Origin: a bacterium
Lineage (GTDB): Bacteria; Bdellovibrionota_G; JALEGL01
Length of the DNA: 64,000 nucleotides
Direction of reading: 5' to 3'
NCBI GenBank assembly: GCA_022763185.1
Contig: JALEGL010000005.1
Location: 124,001-188,000, forward strand
Positions within the stretch are counted from its first letter, which is position 1. The number at the start of each line of letters is the position of its first letter. Positions 19,789-29,941 of this stretch are shown piece after piece. A model generated the notes under the pieces. The model had not been told where the DNA came from. It saw only the letters and a program-made list of their open reading frames with translations, and did no database searches. The position numbers and the translations under genes are program-made.

Positions 19789-19995
19789 TTATTCAGCAAT
19801 ATAATCTAAAATATCTCCTGGCTTACAGTCCAAAACTTCACATATTTTTTCTAAGGTAGAAAAACGTATGGCCTTGGCCTTGCCAGTCTTTAAAATAGAC
19901 AGATTTTGTATGCTGATCCCAACTTTTTCTGACAGCTCATTCAAAGACATTTTCTTAATGGCCATTTGTACATCTAGATTGACTTGAATTGGCAT
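19789..19995 (-). CDS. Small XRE-family HTH regulator (YozG type)
   Basis: A 68-residue Cro/C1-type DNA-binding protein that is little more than the HTH: KMSLNELSEKVGISIQNLSILKTGKAKAIRFSTLEKICEVL. It ends DCKPGDILDYIA, typical of the YozG-like group. The ATG at 19995 (MPIQVNLD) is preferred over the upstream in-frame codon at 20013. It overlaps the stop of the upstream membrane protein gene. Such regulators commonly sit with DUF2975-type membrane proteins, and the pair probably autoregulates. Its 3' end faces the MXAN_5187-like gene at a distance of 6 bp. Confidence 0.85.
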   Translation of the reverse strand: MPIQVNLDVQMAIKKMSLNELSEKVGISIQNLSILKTGKAKAIRFSTLEKICEVLDCKPGDILDYIAE

Positions 19996-19996
19996 A

Positions 19997-20677
19997 TTAT
20001 ATGACCAACTCACTTTCTTTTTCTAGTTTTTTATTTTGAAGATGAATTTTATTCTTATGTTCGTAAAGAACTTTAAAAACACTAAATAAGATATAAAGTA
20101 TAAGTACCGATGTAAAGTTAAGATGAAAAAGGTCTAGAATATTGTTGTACCACGCATCCCTATTCAAACTTGCATCTTCATTGTAAAATATTTTTCTAAT
20201 TTCCTCCATATAGAGTACTTCAATCAATAGAGAAAGAACCGCAATTAAAATTTTAAGTATCAAGGTATTTTCTAGTAAATAAATTATGCGCACTAAACTA
20301 TTGCCTAAACAATATTCATCACTATAACTGGTTTCAAAAGAATATATATCTTTGAGTGCTTCATTCAAACTTTCAAAAAATTTACTTATTAGGTTTATTT
20401 CTACGGTAACAAAGAAGAATGCAACTAAAAGTCCTACAGCAAAAAGTGGCGTGTGATAAATATAGCTTTCCACAATTTCAATAAGCTCTTTGAAATCCAT
20501 TGTTGGTTTTACTCCTGTAATAAAAATTTTTAATATAAAAACTGATGTTACAAAAGTAAGTACAAGCATTATAAAAAATAAAAGCCTATTGATTTTTGAT
20601 GCTAACCAAAATAAAAGCGATGAGCCTTTGATAACTCTACTCGGGGAAAGAAAGTTTCCTAAACTAAATCTATTCAT
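19997..20677 (-). CDS. Four-helix membrane protein, DUF2975-like partner of the XRE regulator
   Basis: A 226-residue inner membrane protein with about four hydrophobic segments (about 25-50, 75-100, 140-165, 185-210) and a charged C-terminal tail. The layout with a downstream YozG-type regulator matches the widespread DUF2975-XRE pairs, but the sequence is longer than usual and the family match is not certain. The ATG at 20677 (MNRFSLGN) is preferred to a TTG at 20689. The locus is visibly more AT-rich than the flanking ATP synthase and cell-wall genes, consistent with recent acquisition. Confidence 0.6.
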   Translation of the reverse strand: MNRFSLGNFLSPSRVIKGSSLLFWLASKINRLLFFIMLVLTFVTSVFILKIFITGVKPTMDFKELIEIVESYIYHTPLFAVGLLVAFFFVTVEINLISKFFESLNEALKDIYSFETSYSDEYCLGNSLVRIIYLLENTLILKILIAVLSLLIEVLYMEEIRKIFYNEDASLNRDAWYNNILDLFHLNFTSVLILYILFSVFKVLYEHKNKIHLQNKKLEKESELVI

Positions 20678-20760
20678 ATCAATCAACAATCACACAATTC
20701 AATAATAAGCAACAAATATTTAATGAATAACATTAAATATTTAATAAGTATCATTTTCAC

Positions 20761-20832
20761 ACAAACCATGTTTAAAGCGTGAAGGCCTTGAGGGCGCAAG
20801 CCCGATCAGCCGAGCGCTTAAACATGGTTTGT
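20761..20832. repeat. Nested palindrome with 19-bp outer arms
   Basis: The outer arms at 20761-20779 and 20814-20832 (ACAAACCATGTTTAA-AGCG) are inverted copies, nearly perfect over 19 bp. The core is a small hairpin, GGGC-GCAA-GCCC, preceded by TTGA and followed by GATC. It lies between the end of the ATP operon and the XRE/DUF2975 pair. The two-tier layout matches elements at 39149, 42313 and 62400. Confidence 0.75.
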
Positions 20833-20844
20833 CTAGCCCTTAAT

Positions 20845-20880
20845 AAAAAAGGGGACACGCACCTACGGTTCATGTCCCCT
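20845..20880 (-). terminator. Terminator of the ATP synthase operon
   Basis: GGGGACA (20851-20857) pairs with TGTCCCC (20873-20879), extended by one further pair. In the minus direction the stem is followed by six T residues. It lies 30 bp beyond the duplicated atpC end. Confidence 0.85.
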
Positions 20881-20910
20881 TCTTACTCTTTTCTGTTAGT
20901 TAAATTACAA

Positions 20911-20961
20911 TTTTAACAAAGCTTCCAGCCAATCTCGCTCTTGATATAACCCTTCACGCTC
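20911..20961 (-). pseudogene. Duplicate of the atpC 3' end
   Basis: These 51 bp are identical to 21072-21122, the last 17 sense codons before Leu-stop in atpC. In this copy the codons that follow are TTG TAA instead of CTC TGA, so it also encodes the same C-terminus, ending LEALLKL-stop. It has no start and is a fragment. It sits nearer the operon terminator, so it may be the original gene end, displaced by the hairpin segment at 20962-21071. Confidence 0.9.
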
Positions 20962-21071
20962 ATCTGGCCTTTTAAGGGAAAATCACTTTTCCCTCACCAA
21001 CAAAAAACGTCGTTTTTGTTGCTTCACCCTTTGTGCAGAACTTTATATAAAATAAAGTTCTGACTTCAGAG
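20962..21071. repeat. Three-hairpin segment between the two atpC ends
   Basis: Three consecutive inverted repeats fill this 110-bp segment: AGGGAAAA/TTTTCCCT at 20975-20994, CAACAAAAA/TTTTTGTTG at 20998-21021 and CAGAACTTTAT/ATAAAGTTCTG at 21036-21062. It is flanked by the 51-bp direct repeat. It has no coding potential and looks like a small palindromic insertion. Confidence 0.8.
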
Positions 21072-21467
21072 TTTTAACAAAGCTTCCAGCCAATCTCGCT
21101 CTTGATATAACCCTTCACGCTCTTCTATGCCCACTTTTTCTGAAACCAGTTTGGCTTCTATGTCTTTGTGCTCTGCTTGAACTTGATCAAGGTCAATGTC
21201 TTTTTTGAATTTGGCGTCATCGGCCAACAAGCGAATGTGATTTTGGTTCACTTGCAAAAAACCAGCTTTCACCGCAACTTTATGAATTTGGCCTGCATGT
21301 TGATACTGTACCAAACCAGTTAAAAGTGTACTCAACAGCTCTGTATGGCTTTCTAAGACTTCCAGTTCACCTTTGTGACCGGGAATACTCACTTTTACAC
21401 AGCGAGTATTCACCAAACTCTCAGCCGGTGTTACAATTTCAAGGGCTATTGCTTCTTCATGTGCCAT
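21066..21467 (-). CDS. atpC: ATP synthase F1 epsilon subunit
   Basis: A 133-residue epsilon subunit with the N-terminal beta-sandwich (LEIVTPAESLVNTRCVKVSIPGH, GELEVLESHTELLSTL, KVAVKAGFLQV) and a C-terminal helical hairpin ending LEALLKL. It links rotation of the c-ring to the catalytic head. The last 17 codons and the stop context occur again at 20911-20961, so the present 3' end may have been rebuilt after an insertion. It follows atpD by 5 bp. Confidence 0.95.
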   Translation of the reverse strand: MAHEEAIALEIVTPAESLVNTRCVKVSIPGHKGELEVLESHTELLSTLLTGLVQYQHAGQIHKVAVKAGFLQVNQNHIRLLADDAKFKKDIDLDQVQAEHKDIEAKLVSEKVGIEEREGLYQERDWLEALLKL

Positions 21468-21472
21468 TGTGC

Positions 21473-22921
<1,449 letters not shown>

Positions 22922-22928
22922 TTATGTT

Positions 22929-23798
22929 CTACCCTAAAGCTTCTGCACCACTGATAATTTCAACAAGTTCACGGGTAATATTGGCTTGTCTTACTCTGTT
23001 CATGGTTAAGGTTAAGTCATCTATCATTTCACCAGCATTTCTGGTTGCTGAATCCATGGCTGCCATTCTAGCACCAAATTCACTGGCCAAAGAATGCAAA
23101 CATGGGCGGTACACTTTAACGTCCAAAGCTCTTGGAATTAAGCTTTCTAGAATTTTTTCCTTACCCGGTTCAAACAAGTAAGGTTTTTCTGCTTGTTCTT
23201 GATCTCCAACAGCGCCTTCATCTTTTTGTGTTGCCACCAAAGGTAACACGGTTTCTACCTGAACTTCTTGAGTCATCACTGAAATAAACTCATTGTAAAT
23301 AAAAACGATTTCATCAAATGTTTGCTCTACATAAAGTTTTGATAACTCTTTGCTTAAGTTTTGTGCAGACTCAACACTAAAGCCTTCCCAAAAACTTGCG
23401 TCACTTTTGTAAATTCTATCTTTGTATTTTCTTGCAAAAAAACCGTCGGCTTTTTTACCAAAGGTATAAAGTTGGACACTGTCCTCTTGCAACAACTCTA
23501 AAGCTTTTTTAAATGAGCTTGAATTGAATGATCCGCACAACCCCCGATCCGATGAAAACACCAAAACCAACTTTTGTTTTACATCTCTTTTGTTAAACAA
23601 AGGGTGTTTTTGTAAGCTTTCATCTGATGATAAATCTGCAAAAAGCTCTGTAATCACCTTACTGTAAGGATTGGATTTTTCTGCTGCTTCTTGGGCTTTA
23701 CGCAAACGAGCAGCCGCCACCATCTTCATGGCTTTGGTGATCTTTTGCGTTGATTTAACGCTTTTAATGCGTTTTCTTAAATCTCTAACAGATGCCAT
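22929..23798 (-). CDS. atpG: ATP synthase F1 gamma subunit
   Basis: Central rotor stalk subunit of 289 residues. The N-terminal coiled coil begins MASVRDLRKRIKSVKSTQKITKAMKMV as in all gamma subunits, and the C-terminal helix carries ARMAAMDSATRNAGEMIDDL and the final QANITRELVEIISGAEAL. The internal Rossmann-like part includes VFSSDRGLCGSFN. It begins 6 bp after atpA and ends 16 bp before atpD. Confidence 0.97.
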   Translation of the reverse strand: MASVRDLRKRIKSVKSTQKITKAMKMVAAARLRKAQEAAEKSNPYSKVITELFADLSSDESLQKHPLFNKRDVKQKLVLVFSSDRGLCGSFNSSSFKKALELLQEDSVQLYTFGKKADGFFARKYKDRIYKSDASFWEGFSVESAQNLSKELSKLYVEQTFDEIVFIYNEFISVMTQEVQVETVLPLVATQKDEGAVGDQEQAEKPYLFEPGKEKILESLIPRALDVKVYRPCLHSLASEFGARMAAMDSATRNAGEMIDDLTLTMNRVRQANITRELVEIISGAEALG

Positions 23799-23804
23799 GA
23801 CGTT

Positions 23805-25325
23805 TTATTTTTTCACCTCAGGTTTAAATCTGTCTTTGAATGCATCCAAGGTTTTTTGAATTGAAGCCTTGGCATCATCGCTTAAGTTCTTTTCTTCCCT
23901 TAACAACCGTAAAGTTTCTGGCTGCTCATCTCTTGCAAAAGCAATCAATTCTTTTTCATATTGTGGCAATGCCCATAGCTCATAGTCATCGACATAACCG
24001 TTAATGGCGGCATAAATTACCAGAACCTGCTCTTCTACAGGATAAGGTGCATATTGACCTTGCTTTAGCATTTCAACCAAACGCGCACCTCTGGCCAATT
24101 GCTTTTGTGTAGAAGCATCCAGATCAGAACTGAACTGCGCAAAAGCAGCCAATTCACGGTACTGGGCTAACTCTAGCCTCAAGGTACCGGCCACTTTTTT
24201 CATGGCTTTAATTTGTGCATTACCACCCACACGAGATACCGATAAACCTACGTTAATCGCTGGTCTTACCCCGGAATAAAACAAATCAGACTCAAGGTAA
24301 ATTTGTCCATCAGTAATAGAAATCACGTTGGTGGGTACATACGCCGATACGTCACCGGCTTGCGTTTCAATGATTGGTAGAGCGGTTAATGAACCACCAC
24401 CCAAGTCATCATGCATTTTAGCTGCTCTTTCCAACAATCTTGAGTGCACATAAAACACATCCCCTGGATAAGCTTCACGTCCTGGAGGTCTTCTCAACAA
24501 CAAGGATAATTGTCTGTAGGCAACCGCATGTTTTGAAAGATCATCATAAATGATCAAGGCATGTTGACCGTTATCTCTAAAATACTCACCCATTGCAACG
24601 CCAGCGTAAGGTGCCAAAAATTGTAGTGGCGCAGAGTCAGATGCGTTGGCACACACCACTGTGGTATATTCCATAGCACCTTCTTTTTCCAACTTATCCA
24701 CCACTTGTGCAACCGTTGATTGCTTTTGACCAATAGCCACATAGATACATTTAACATCTTGACCTTTTTGATTGATGATGGTGTCAATGGCTACGGCGGT
24801 TTTACCGGTTTGACGGTCACCAATAATCAATTCACGCTGACCTCTTCCAATAGGAACCATAGAGTCAATGGCTTTTAAACCGGTTTGCATGGGCTCTGTC
24901 ACTGGTTGACGGCTAACAATACCAGGTGCCTTTACTTCAGCTCTTCTGGTTTCACTGGTTTTTAAATCACCTTTACCGTCAATGGGTTGTCCAAGAGCAT
25001 TTAAAACCCTTCCTAAAACTTCCGGTCCAACAGGCACTTCAGTAATCTTTCCTGTTCTTTCAACGGTATCTCCTTCACGAACATGGGTATCATCCCCTAA
25101 AATCGCGGCACCAACGTTATGTTCTTCTAAGTTCAAAGCCAAGCCATAAACACCATTTGAAAAAGACAACAACTCACCAGCCATTGCTTTTTCTAAGCCG
25201 TGAATTCTTGCAATACCATCACCCACTGAAAGGACTGTTCCAGTTTCAGACACAGATACGCGCTTGTCGTAGTCTCTGACATGTGATTTTATAACTTGAG
25301 AAATTTCTTCCACACGAATACTCAT
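23805..25325 (-). CDS. atpA: ATP synthase F1 alpha subunit
   Basis: Regulatory nucleotide-binding F1 subunit of 506 residues. The P-loop [50 protein letters not shown] and the SRVGG motif are present. Its ATG overlaps the atpH stop by 4 bp, implying coupled translation. Length and motifs are normal for the family. Confidence 0.98.
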   Translation of the reverse strand: MSIRVEEISQVIKSHVRDYDKRVSVSETGTVLSVGDGIARIHGLEKAMAGELLSFSNGVYGLALNLEEHNVGAAILGDDTHVREGDTVERTGKITEVPVGPEVLGRVLNALGQPIDGKGDLKTSETRRAEVKAPGIVSRQPVTEPMQTGLKAIDSMVPIGRGQRELIIGDRQTGKTAVAIDTIINQKGQDVKCIYVAIGQKQSTVAQVVDKLEKEGAMEYTTVVCANASDSAPLQFLAPYAGVAMGEYFRDNGQHALIIYDDLSKHAVAYRQLSLLLRRPPGREAYPGDVFYVHSRLLERAAKMHDDLGGGSLTALPIIETQAGDVSAYVPTNVISITDGQIYLESDLFYSGVRPAINVGLSVSRVGGNAQIKAMKKVAGTLRLELAQYRELAAFAQFSSDLDASTQKQLARGARLVEMLKQGQYAPYPVEEQVLVIYAAINGYVDDYELWALPQYEKELIAFARDEQPETLRLLREEKNLSDDAKASIQKTLDAFKDRFKPEVKK

Positions 25326-25876
25326 GATTTCATCTCCTTTTGTAGGCTATTGAGTTTGCCTTTGATTGATGCATCGTAAATAACTCCATCTACTTCTGCC
25401 TTTAAACCGCCAATAAGTGCAGGGTTCACCTGAACATTCAATAAAACATCTTTGCCTAGTTTTTTAGACAATGCATATAAAACTCTTCCTTTTTGATCAT
25501 CACTAAGATCAAATGCACTGGTCACATTCACCGATACCTTTTGCTCACTTTTTAAAATGGCTTCGCGGTATGATTTGACAATCCCAGAGTACAAATCAAA
25601 ATGCCCCTGGTCCACCAACACACATAAAAAGCGATAAAAAGGTTCTTCCAAATTAAGCTTATTTTTAAGTTCTTTTAAAACTTCATGCTTTTCATTGGTC
25701 TCAAACGCAGGGCTGGACAAAAAATTCTTTAACTCTAATGAAGATTCAATCACCTGCTCAAAATCTGCAAAGTTTTTATCTGCTGCATTGATCAAATTTT
25801 TATCGTCCATTTCAAACAAAGACTCAAACAATGCAATACCATAACCTTGGGCAAAACTGGCTCTATTATCTGCCAT
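25322..25876 (-). CDS. atpH: ATP synthase F1 delta subunit
   Basis: A 184-residue delta subunit (OSCP family) that joins the F1 head to the peripheral stalk. The N-terminal helical bundle has [18 protein letters not shown], and the C-terminal part has the conserved [26 protein letters not shown]. It overlaps atpF by 11 bp upstream and atpA by 4 bp downstream. Confidence 0.94.
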   Translation of the reverse strand: MADNRASFAQGYGIALFESLFEMDDKNLINAADKNFADFEQVIESSLELKNFLSSPAFETNEKHEVLKELKNKLNLEEPFYRFLCVLVDQGHFDLYSGIVKSYREAILKSEQKVSVNVTSAFDLSDDQKGRVLYALSKKLGKDVLLNVQVNPALIGGLKAEVDGVIYDASIKGKLNSLQKEMKS

Positions 25877-26354
25877 GCTTCATACTCTCCATTTCTTGTA
25901 CAAAACCCTCTACAAAGAAATCCTGATCATCTTGGGTCACTTTTTCTTTGAGTGTTGTTTCAGCTTGCAGCAACGCTTTGGCTAAAGCATCGCTTTGCAA
26001 AGCTTTCTTGGTTTTTTCTAACTCTTGATCAGCCATAATTTTAGCTTGGGCAATAATTTTTTCAGCATTCTTTTTGGCACGCTCTTCCATATTTGCTTTG
26101 TATTGTTCGCCTTTGGCTTTGGCATCGGCAATGATTCTTTCAACCTCTTGGTCTAAGCTTGCCAACTTGCTCTGATATTCATCAAACATCGCTTGGGTTT
26201 GCTCTCTTAGCACTTCGGCTTCTTCAATATTTTTTTTCCAACTGTCATGCTTTTCATTGAGCATGGCCTTAACAGGCTTTTTACTGAGCATAACCAAGCC
26301 AACCATTAAAATGGCAAAGTTAACAACGACTGAAATTGCTGGTAAATGTTCCAT
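25866..26354 (-). CDS. atpF: ATP synthase Fo subunit b
   Basis: Peripheral stalk subunit of 162 residues with one N-terminal membrane helix (AISVVVNFAILMVGLVML) and a long charged coiled coil rich in Glu, Lys, Ala and Gln. It follows a second, longer b-type gene with a 1-bp overlap, so the stalk is probably a b/b' heterodimer. No genes for a and c subunits are near. Confidence 0.92.
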   Translation of the reverse strand: MEHLPAISVVVNFAILMVGLVMLSKKPVKAMLNEKHDSWKKNIEEAEVLREQTQAMFDEYQSKLASLDQEVERIIADAKAKGEQYKANMEERAKKNAEKIIAQAKIMADQELEKTKKALQSDALAKALLQAETTLKEKVTQDDQDFFVEGFVQEMESMKHGR

Positions 26355-26914
26355 CAGCTCACCGCCTTACGCATTGCTTTTTTCAAAATACCACCTTTAC
26401 GCTCCGAGCGGACAAACTTGCCGACAATTTCTTCAGATAAACTGGAAATCTCTTTATTCAGCCCAGCACGTGCTTTTTGCGCTTGCAGAGTGATTTTTTC
26501 TTTTTCTTGTTCTAAACTGTCTTTTGCTGTCTGTCGAGCTTGAAAAACAATGTTTTTTTCTATTTCTTCACCCTCAAGCAATAAAGCATCACGGTGACTT
26601 GCTGCCTTAATTCTAGCTTCCTCAATACTTTGTGTATATTGTTCTAAAAGTCGATCGGATTCTAAACGCATCTGCTCCACTCTATTACGTTTTCCCGTGG
26701 TTGCTTCTTCACGTTCTTGAAAAATCTTAATGTAAGGAGCAAACAAAAAATTCTTTAAAATAAAATAAAAGGCAAAAAATAAAACCCCTTGAAAAACCAA
26801 ACCATGTGGAGCTTCTAAGCCCATCAAGCCCCAAAGGTTAATTTTTTCAAACAATTTAGCAAACAGCAAAAACAATGCTAGCAATGCAATAATATGCCTA
26901 TTTTCTTTGATCAC
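26354..26914 (-). CDS. ATP synthase second b-type subunit (b')
   Basis: A 186-residue b-like stalk protein. Unlike atpF it has an extra hydrophobic segment at the N-terminus (IIALLALFLLFAKLFEKINL) before the usual membrane helix (GLVFQGVLFFAFYFILKNFLF). The rest is a charged coiled coil with REEATTGKRNRVEQMR and a conserved EISSLSEEIVGKFV region. It overlaps the bactofilin gene by 4 bp and atpF by 1 bp. The extra helix could alter membrane anchoring of the stalk. Confidence 0.88.
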   Translation of the reverse strand: MIKENRHIIALLALFLLFAKLFEKINLWGLMGLEAPHGLVFQGVLFFAFYFILKNFLFAPYIKIFQEREEATTGKRNRVEQMRLESDRLLEQYTQSIEEARIKAASHRDALLLEGEEIEKNIVFQARQTAKDSLEQEKEKITLQAQKARAGLNKEISSLSEEIVGKFVRSERKGGILKKAMRKAVS

Positions 26915-27372
26915 GCGTGCCCCTCATCTTGTTGGCTGAGTTTATCCTCTTTGTTCTCTTCTTGAGCCAAACCATTAAGCTCAGTTTTTTTTGACATGCT
27001 CATTTTTCCATCAAAAATCGCTCCATCTTCTACAACAACACTGCTGGCAAAGATATTGCCTTTGACATGCGCTGTAGACTGCAGCTCAACTCTGGTTTTG
27101 GCTACAATATCACCTTCAACTTGACCCGATATGGTTACAACATCAACATTGATGCTGGCCACCACCTTACCTGTAGGACCCACAACCAAGTGCGCTGGAG
27201 CAAACACTTCGCCTTTAAACAAGCCATCAATGCGCACAACGCCTTCAAAACTCAACTTACCTTCAAACTCACTGCCCTGATCTAGGATTGCGTTAAAACC
27301 GCCGCTTGAGAGCCCAGCGCTTCCCTGAGCGTTGCTGACCGTTGACTTGCTATCGTTTTTTAAAAATCCCAT
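26911..27372 (-). CDS. Bactofilin, first gene of the ATP synthase operon
   Basis: A 153-residue bactofilin. The core is a right-handed beta-helix of repeated short strands (GVVRIDGLFKGEVFAPAHLVV, KVVASINVDVVTISGQVEGDIVAKTRVELQ), flanked by flexible Ser/Gly-rich and Glu/Lys-rich tails. Bactofilins polymerise without nucleotide into membrane-associated filaments. Position as first gene before the b-type subunits recurs in deltaproteobacteria and relatives, and suggests a structural link between filaments and ATP synthase placement, which is unproven. Confidence 0.92.
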   Translation of the reverse strand: MGFLKNDSKSTVSNAQGSAGLSSGGFNAILDQGSEFEGKLSFEGVVRIDGLFKGEVFAPAHLVVGPTGKVVASINVDVVTISGQVEGDIVAKTRVELQSTAHVKGNIFASSVVVEDGAIFDGKMSMSKKTELNGLAQEENKEDKLSQQDEGHA

Positions 27373-27420
27373 GGCTTTGTTCTCCAGGCTGTATTGCCCC
27401 CAACATCAAAGTTTAGGTGC

Positions 27421-27449
27421 CTAATACGAAGATAGCGCCCACATGTCAA
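27421..27449 (-). promoter_or_regulatory. Promoter of the bactofilin-ATP synthase operon
   Basis: On the minus strand TTGACA (27444-27449) and TATTAG (27421-27426) are separated by exactly 17 bp. The predicted start site is near 27413, about 40 bp upstream of the bactofilin ATG. GTTTAGGTG at 27411-27419 is inverted at 27534-27542. Confidence 0.75.
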
Positions 27450-27770
27450 GAAAGAATATGATTCAAAAAACAAAAAGGTTTGTATAGTAAATTCAAATAT
27501 TTAGCTTTAAGTTTTACGCTTAAATTCACAGGCCACCTAAACCTCAATTTTTACTCTAAATATATCTGAATCTACAGCGCCTAGAACAGACTTATCCGCT
27601 TGCTCATAAAGTAAACTGTTGCTTTTAAATACTGAGAGACCGTTTCAATTTGCATTTCAAGATCATTCAGGTATTTTCACTACAATAGATTACTTGAGGT
27701 GATTGGTGCCTTCATGGCTTTTAAAAAGCTTAATCAATCACACAAAACCTTAAAATGATTGGAGAAAATT
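27450..27770. other. Divergent non-coding gap before sodB
   Basis: About 320 bp of AT-rich DNA separating the ATP operon promoter from sodB. It must contain the sodB promoter, but only weak candidates are seen (TTGCAT near 27648 with TATTTT 16 bp on). No ORF or RNA gene is recognised. Confidence 0.4.
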
Positions 27771-28358
27771 ATGTTTTCATTACCTGACTTACCTTACAAC
27801 ATGGAGGCTCTTGCCCCACATGTATCAAAAGAAACTTTAGAGTTTCATCATGGCAAACACCATGCTGGCTATGTTACAAAACTCAACAATGCCATTGAAG
27901 GAACAGACTATGCTGGAAAAAGTCTAGAAGAAATTGTTGTTGCCAGTCGTGAAAAAAATGACATGGGCGTATTTAACAACGCGGCTCAACACTGGAATCA
28001 CAGCTTTTATTGGAACTCTTTAACAGGCGAGTCCTCTTTTGACAGCAACTCAAGCTTAGGCCAAGCCATAGAAAAAAAATGGGGCAGCTTGGATGCCTTT
28101 AAAGAAGCCTTTAATGGCAAAGCCGCGGGCAATTTTGGTTCAGGCTGGACCTGGTTGGTTAAAACAGCTTCTGGAGATTTAGATATTGTGAACACCAGCA
28201 ATGCTGAAAACACTCTAGGTACCGATAACACAGCCCTTCTAACCTGCGATGTTTGGGAACATGCCTATTACATTGACCACCGCAATGCCCGCCCAGCTTA
28301 CCTCAAAGGTTTTTGGGAAATTACCAACTGGGACTTTGCTCAAAAGAACTTTGGCTAA
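27771..28358 (+). CDS. sodB: Iron superoxide dismutase
   Basis: A 195-residue cytoplasmic Fe/Mn-family superoxide dismutase. Metal ligands are visible: His26 in EFHHGKHH, the His of [11 protein letters not shown], and Asp and His of [14 protein letters not shown]. Gln in the NNAAQ motif and the GWTWLV context favour iron over manganese. The ATG at 27771 has GGAGA 6-10 bp upstream, so the in-frame TTG at 27759 is rejected. It is monocistronic and followed by hairpins. Confidence 0.95.
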   Translation: MFSLPDLPYNMEALAPHVSKETLEFHHGKHHAGYVTKLNNAIEGTDYAGKSLEEIVVASREKNDMGVFNNAAQHWNHSFYWNSLTGESSFDSNSSLGQAIEKKWGSLDAFKEAFNGKAAGNFGSGWTWLVKTASGDLDIVNTSNAENTLGTDNTALLTCDVWEHAYYIDHRNARPAYLKGFWEITNWDFAQKNFG

Positions 28359-28369
28359 ATAAGCTCAAC

Positions 28370-28401
28370 TTCCCTCTAGGTACGGCCTTACCTGGAGGGA
28401 A
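28370..28401 (+). terminator. sodB terminator-like hairpin
   Basis: TTCCCTCTAGGTA pairs with TACCTGGAGGGAA with one mismatch across a 6-base loop. The run after it is AT-rich (ATTTAAATT) but not a pure T tract. Confidence 0.7.
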
Positions 28402-28410
28402 ATTTAAATT

Positions 28411-28457
28411 AAGGGGACAACTACCCAATTAAATCGATAAAAGGTCGTTGTCCCCTT
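28411..28457. repeat. Perfect 11-bp inverted repeat after sodB
   Basis: AAGGGGACAAC (28411-28421) and GTTGTCCCCTT (28447-28457) are perfect inverted copies around a 25-base loop. The arm start, AAGGGGACA, resembles the stems of terminators at 20851 and 50623, so it may be a degenerate member of that group. Confidence 0.7.
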
Positions 28458-28512
28458 AATACAATGCCTTTTTAATGGCCTTATCTTTTGCATTATCTTA
28501 TAATACCTGGGT

Positions 28513-29400
28513 ATGTCTGAGATATCTTCTCCAACACCCAACAATACATCACATGTTCAATTCATTGAAGGTGCACAAATACAAGCCTTACCTGCCCCTA
28601 TTGTTAAGCGTATGCTCGCTTATTGCTGTGATATTGGCATGGTCAGCGTTCTTCTCTATGGGGCTTATATTGTATTGGCTTTTATTCTTGCTGTCAGTGT
28701 GGGGGTCTTTGCCGCTACAGGTCTTTTTGATAGCCTTAAAAGCTGGACACAAAGCAGTCTTGAAAGCGGGAACCTAGGACAAATGATTGTTCTTTCTGTT
28801 ATTGGTTTTTTACTCCTTGTTCTGATTTACGCTATATTGATTGGTCCATTTCATGCTTACTTTATCTATTACGAGCATAAACAGCAAACCACACCGGGCA
28901 AGAAAGTATTTGGATTGCGGGTTATTGCCCTGGATCGACCCAAAATGAGTATGAAAGATATTATTTTGCGTGAAATGATGCGCCACTTTGAAGCAAGCTT
29001 GATCTTACCGGCCTTGATTTCCATGTTACTTACAAAAAAGTCACAGCGACTGGGAGATCTGATGACAGGCACCATGGTGGTTCATACACCAAAGGATGAG
29101 CGTAAAAGTGACTTTTTGTACTTAGATGAAGATTCCTTTAGATCCTTAAACGATCTATTATCATCTAAACAAATACTTGAGCCTGTTGACTGCAAAGCTT
29201 TTCTTAAACAGGTGTTTCCTGTTTTTATATCCAAGCTGGCGGATGAGTATCAAAAGCAGGAACTTCTTGCTCGAGCGCAAAGTATATTTAACCAATACTA
29301 TCAAGCCGATGAAAACTTCACGTTAAATACAATTTCAGACAAAGAAAAATTTTTACGTTTTCATGCCCAACGTTGCTTTGACTATGTGAACGCGCTATAG
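28513..29400 (+). CDS. RDD family membrane protein with C-terminal extension
   Basis: A 295-residue protein. Residues 25-195 form an RDD domain: Arg in VKRMLAYCCDIGM, three to four membrane segments, TPGKKVFGLRVI and the basic RLGDLMTGTMVV end. The last 95 residues are soluble, with helical segments rich in Phe, Leu and Glu, and are not recognised. RDD proteins are often near SpoIIM and MoxR/DUF58 genes, as here. Transport function is suspected for some members but unproven for this one. Confidence 0.85.
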   Translation: MSEISSPTPNNTSHVQFIEGAQIQALPAPIVKRMLAYCCDIGMVSVLLYGAYIVLAFILAVSVGVFAATGLFDSLKSWTQSSLESGNLGQMIVLSVIGFLLLVLIYAILIGPFHAYFIYYEHKQQTTPGKKVFGLRVIALDRPKMSMKDIILREMMRHFEASLILPALISMLLTKKSQRLGDLMTGTMVVHTPKDERKSDFLYLDEDSFRSLNDLLSSKQILEPVDCKAFLKQVFPVFISKLADEYQKQELLARAQSIFNQYYQADENFTLNTISDKEKFLRFHAQRCFDYVNAL

Positions 29401-29463
29401 TTTTGTAAATGTAGGCCAACAATGGCTAAGCATATATAAACTTTTCTAAAGAAAGTAGGACAA

Positions 29464-29925
29464 ATGTCTTTTATTCCTAAAAATAACGGTGCAAGCCGAC
29501 GCTTTGCTGCAGCCATTGTTGATAACGTGATTACAAGCTTACTGACCATACCATTGAGTATTATCTCTGGGTTAGTCATTGCATTATTCAATTTACAGGC
29601 CATGGGTGAGTCTGTTGTTGCTTTGGTCACTTATCTTTTAACCTATGGTATTCTTGTTTTCTATTTTGGTTGGTTTTACAAAAATAAAGGCGCTACGCCT
29701 GGCAAACTTCTAATGAAGCTACAAGTGATCAATCTGGAAACGGGTGGACGCATTGGTTACGGCAGAACATTTTTAAGAGAAATTATTGGTAAATTTTTCG
29801 CTGCTGTCATTTTGGGCATAGGCTTTTTTATGATCATCTTTAGAAAAGATCGTCGCGGTTTACATGACCTTATTGCCAATACGCAAGTGGTCTACACCGG
29901 TCCAGAAGCTGAAAAAGGCATCTAA
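29464..29925 (+). CDS. Second RDD family membrane protein
   Basis: A 153-residue RDD protein lacking the extension of its neighbour. The signature residues are ASRRFAAAIVDNVI, YKNKGATPGKLLMKLQVI and RKDRRGLHDLIANTQVV, with membrane segments at about 22-50, 55-75 and 110-130. An AAGTAGGA sequence just upstream of the ATG may be the ribosome binding site. It is followed 16 bp later by the SpoIIM gene, so the three membrane proteins probably form one operon. Confidence 0.88.
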   Translation: MSFIPKNNGASRRFAAAIVDNVITSLLTIPLSIISGLVIALFNLQAMGESVVALVTYLLTYGILVFYFGWFYKNKGATPGKLLMKLQVINLETGGRIGYGRTFLREIIGKFFAAVILGIGFFMIIFRKDRRGLHDLIANTQVVYTGPEAEKGI

Positions 29926-29941
29926 GTCGTTCATTAATCAT

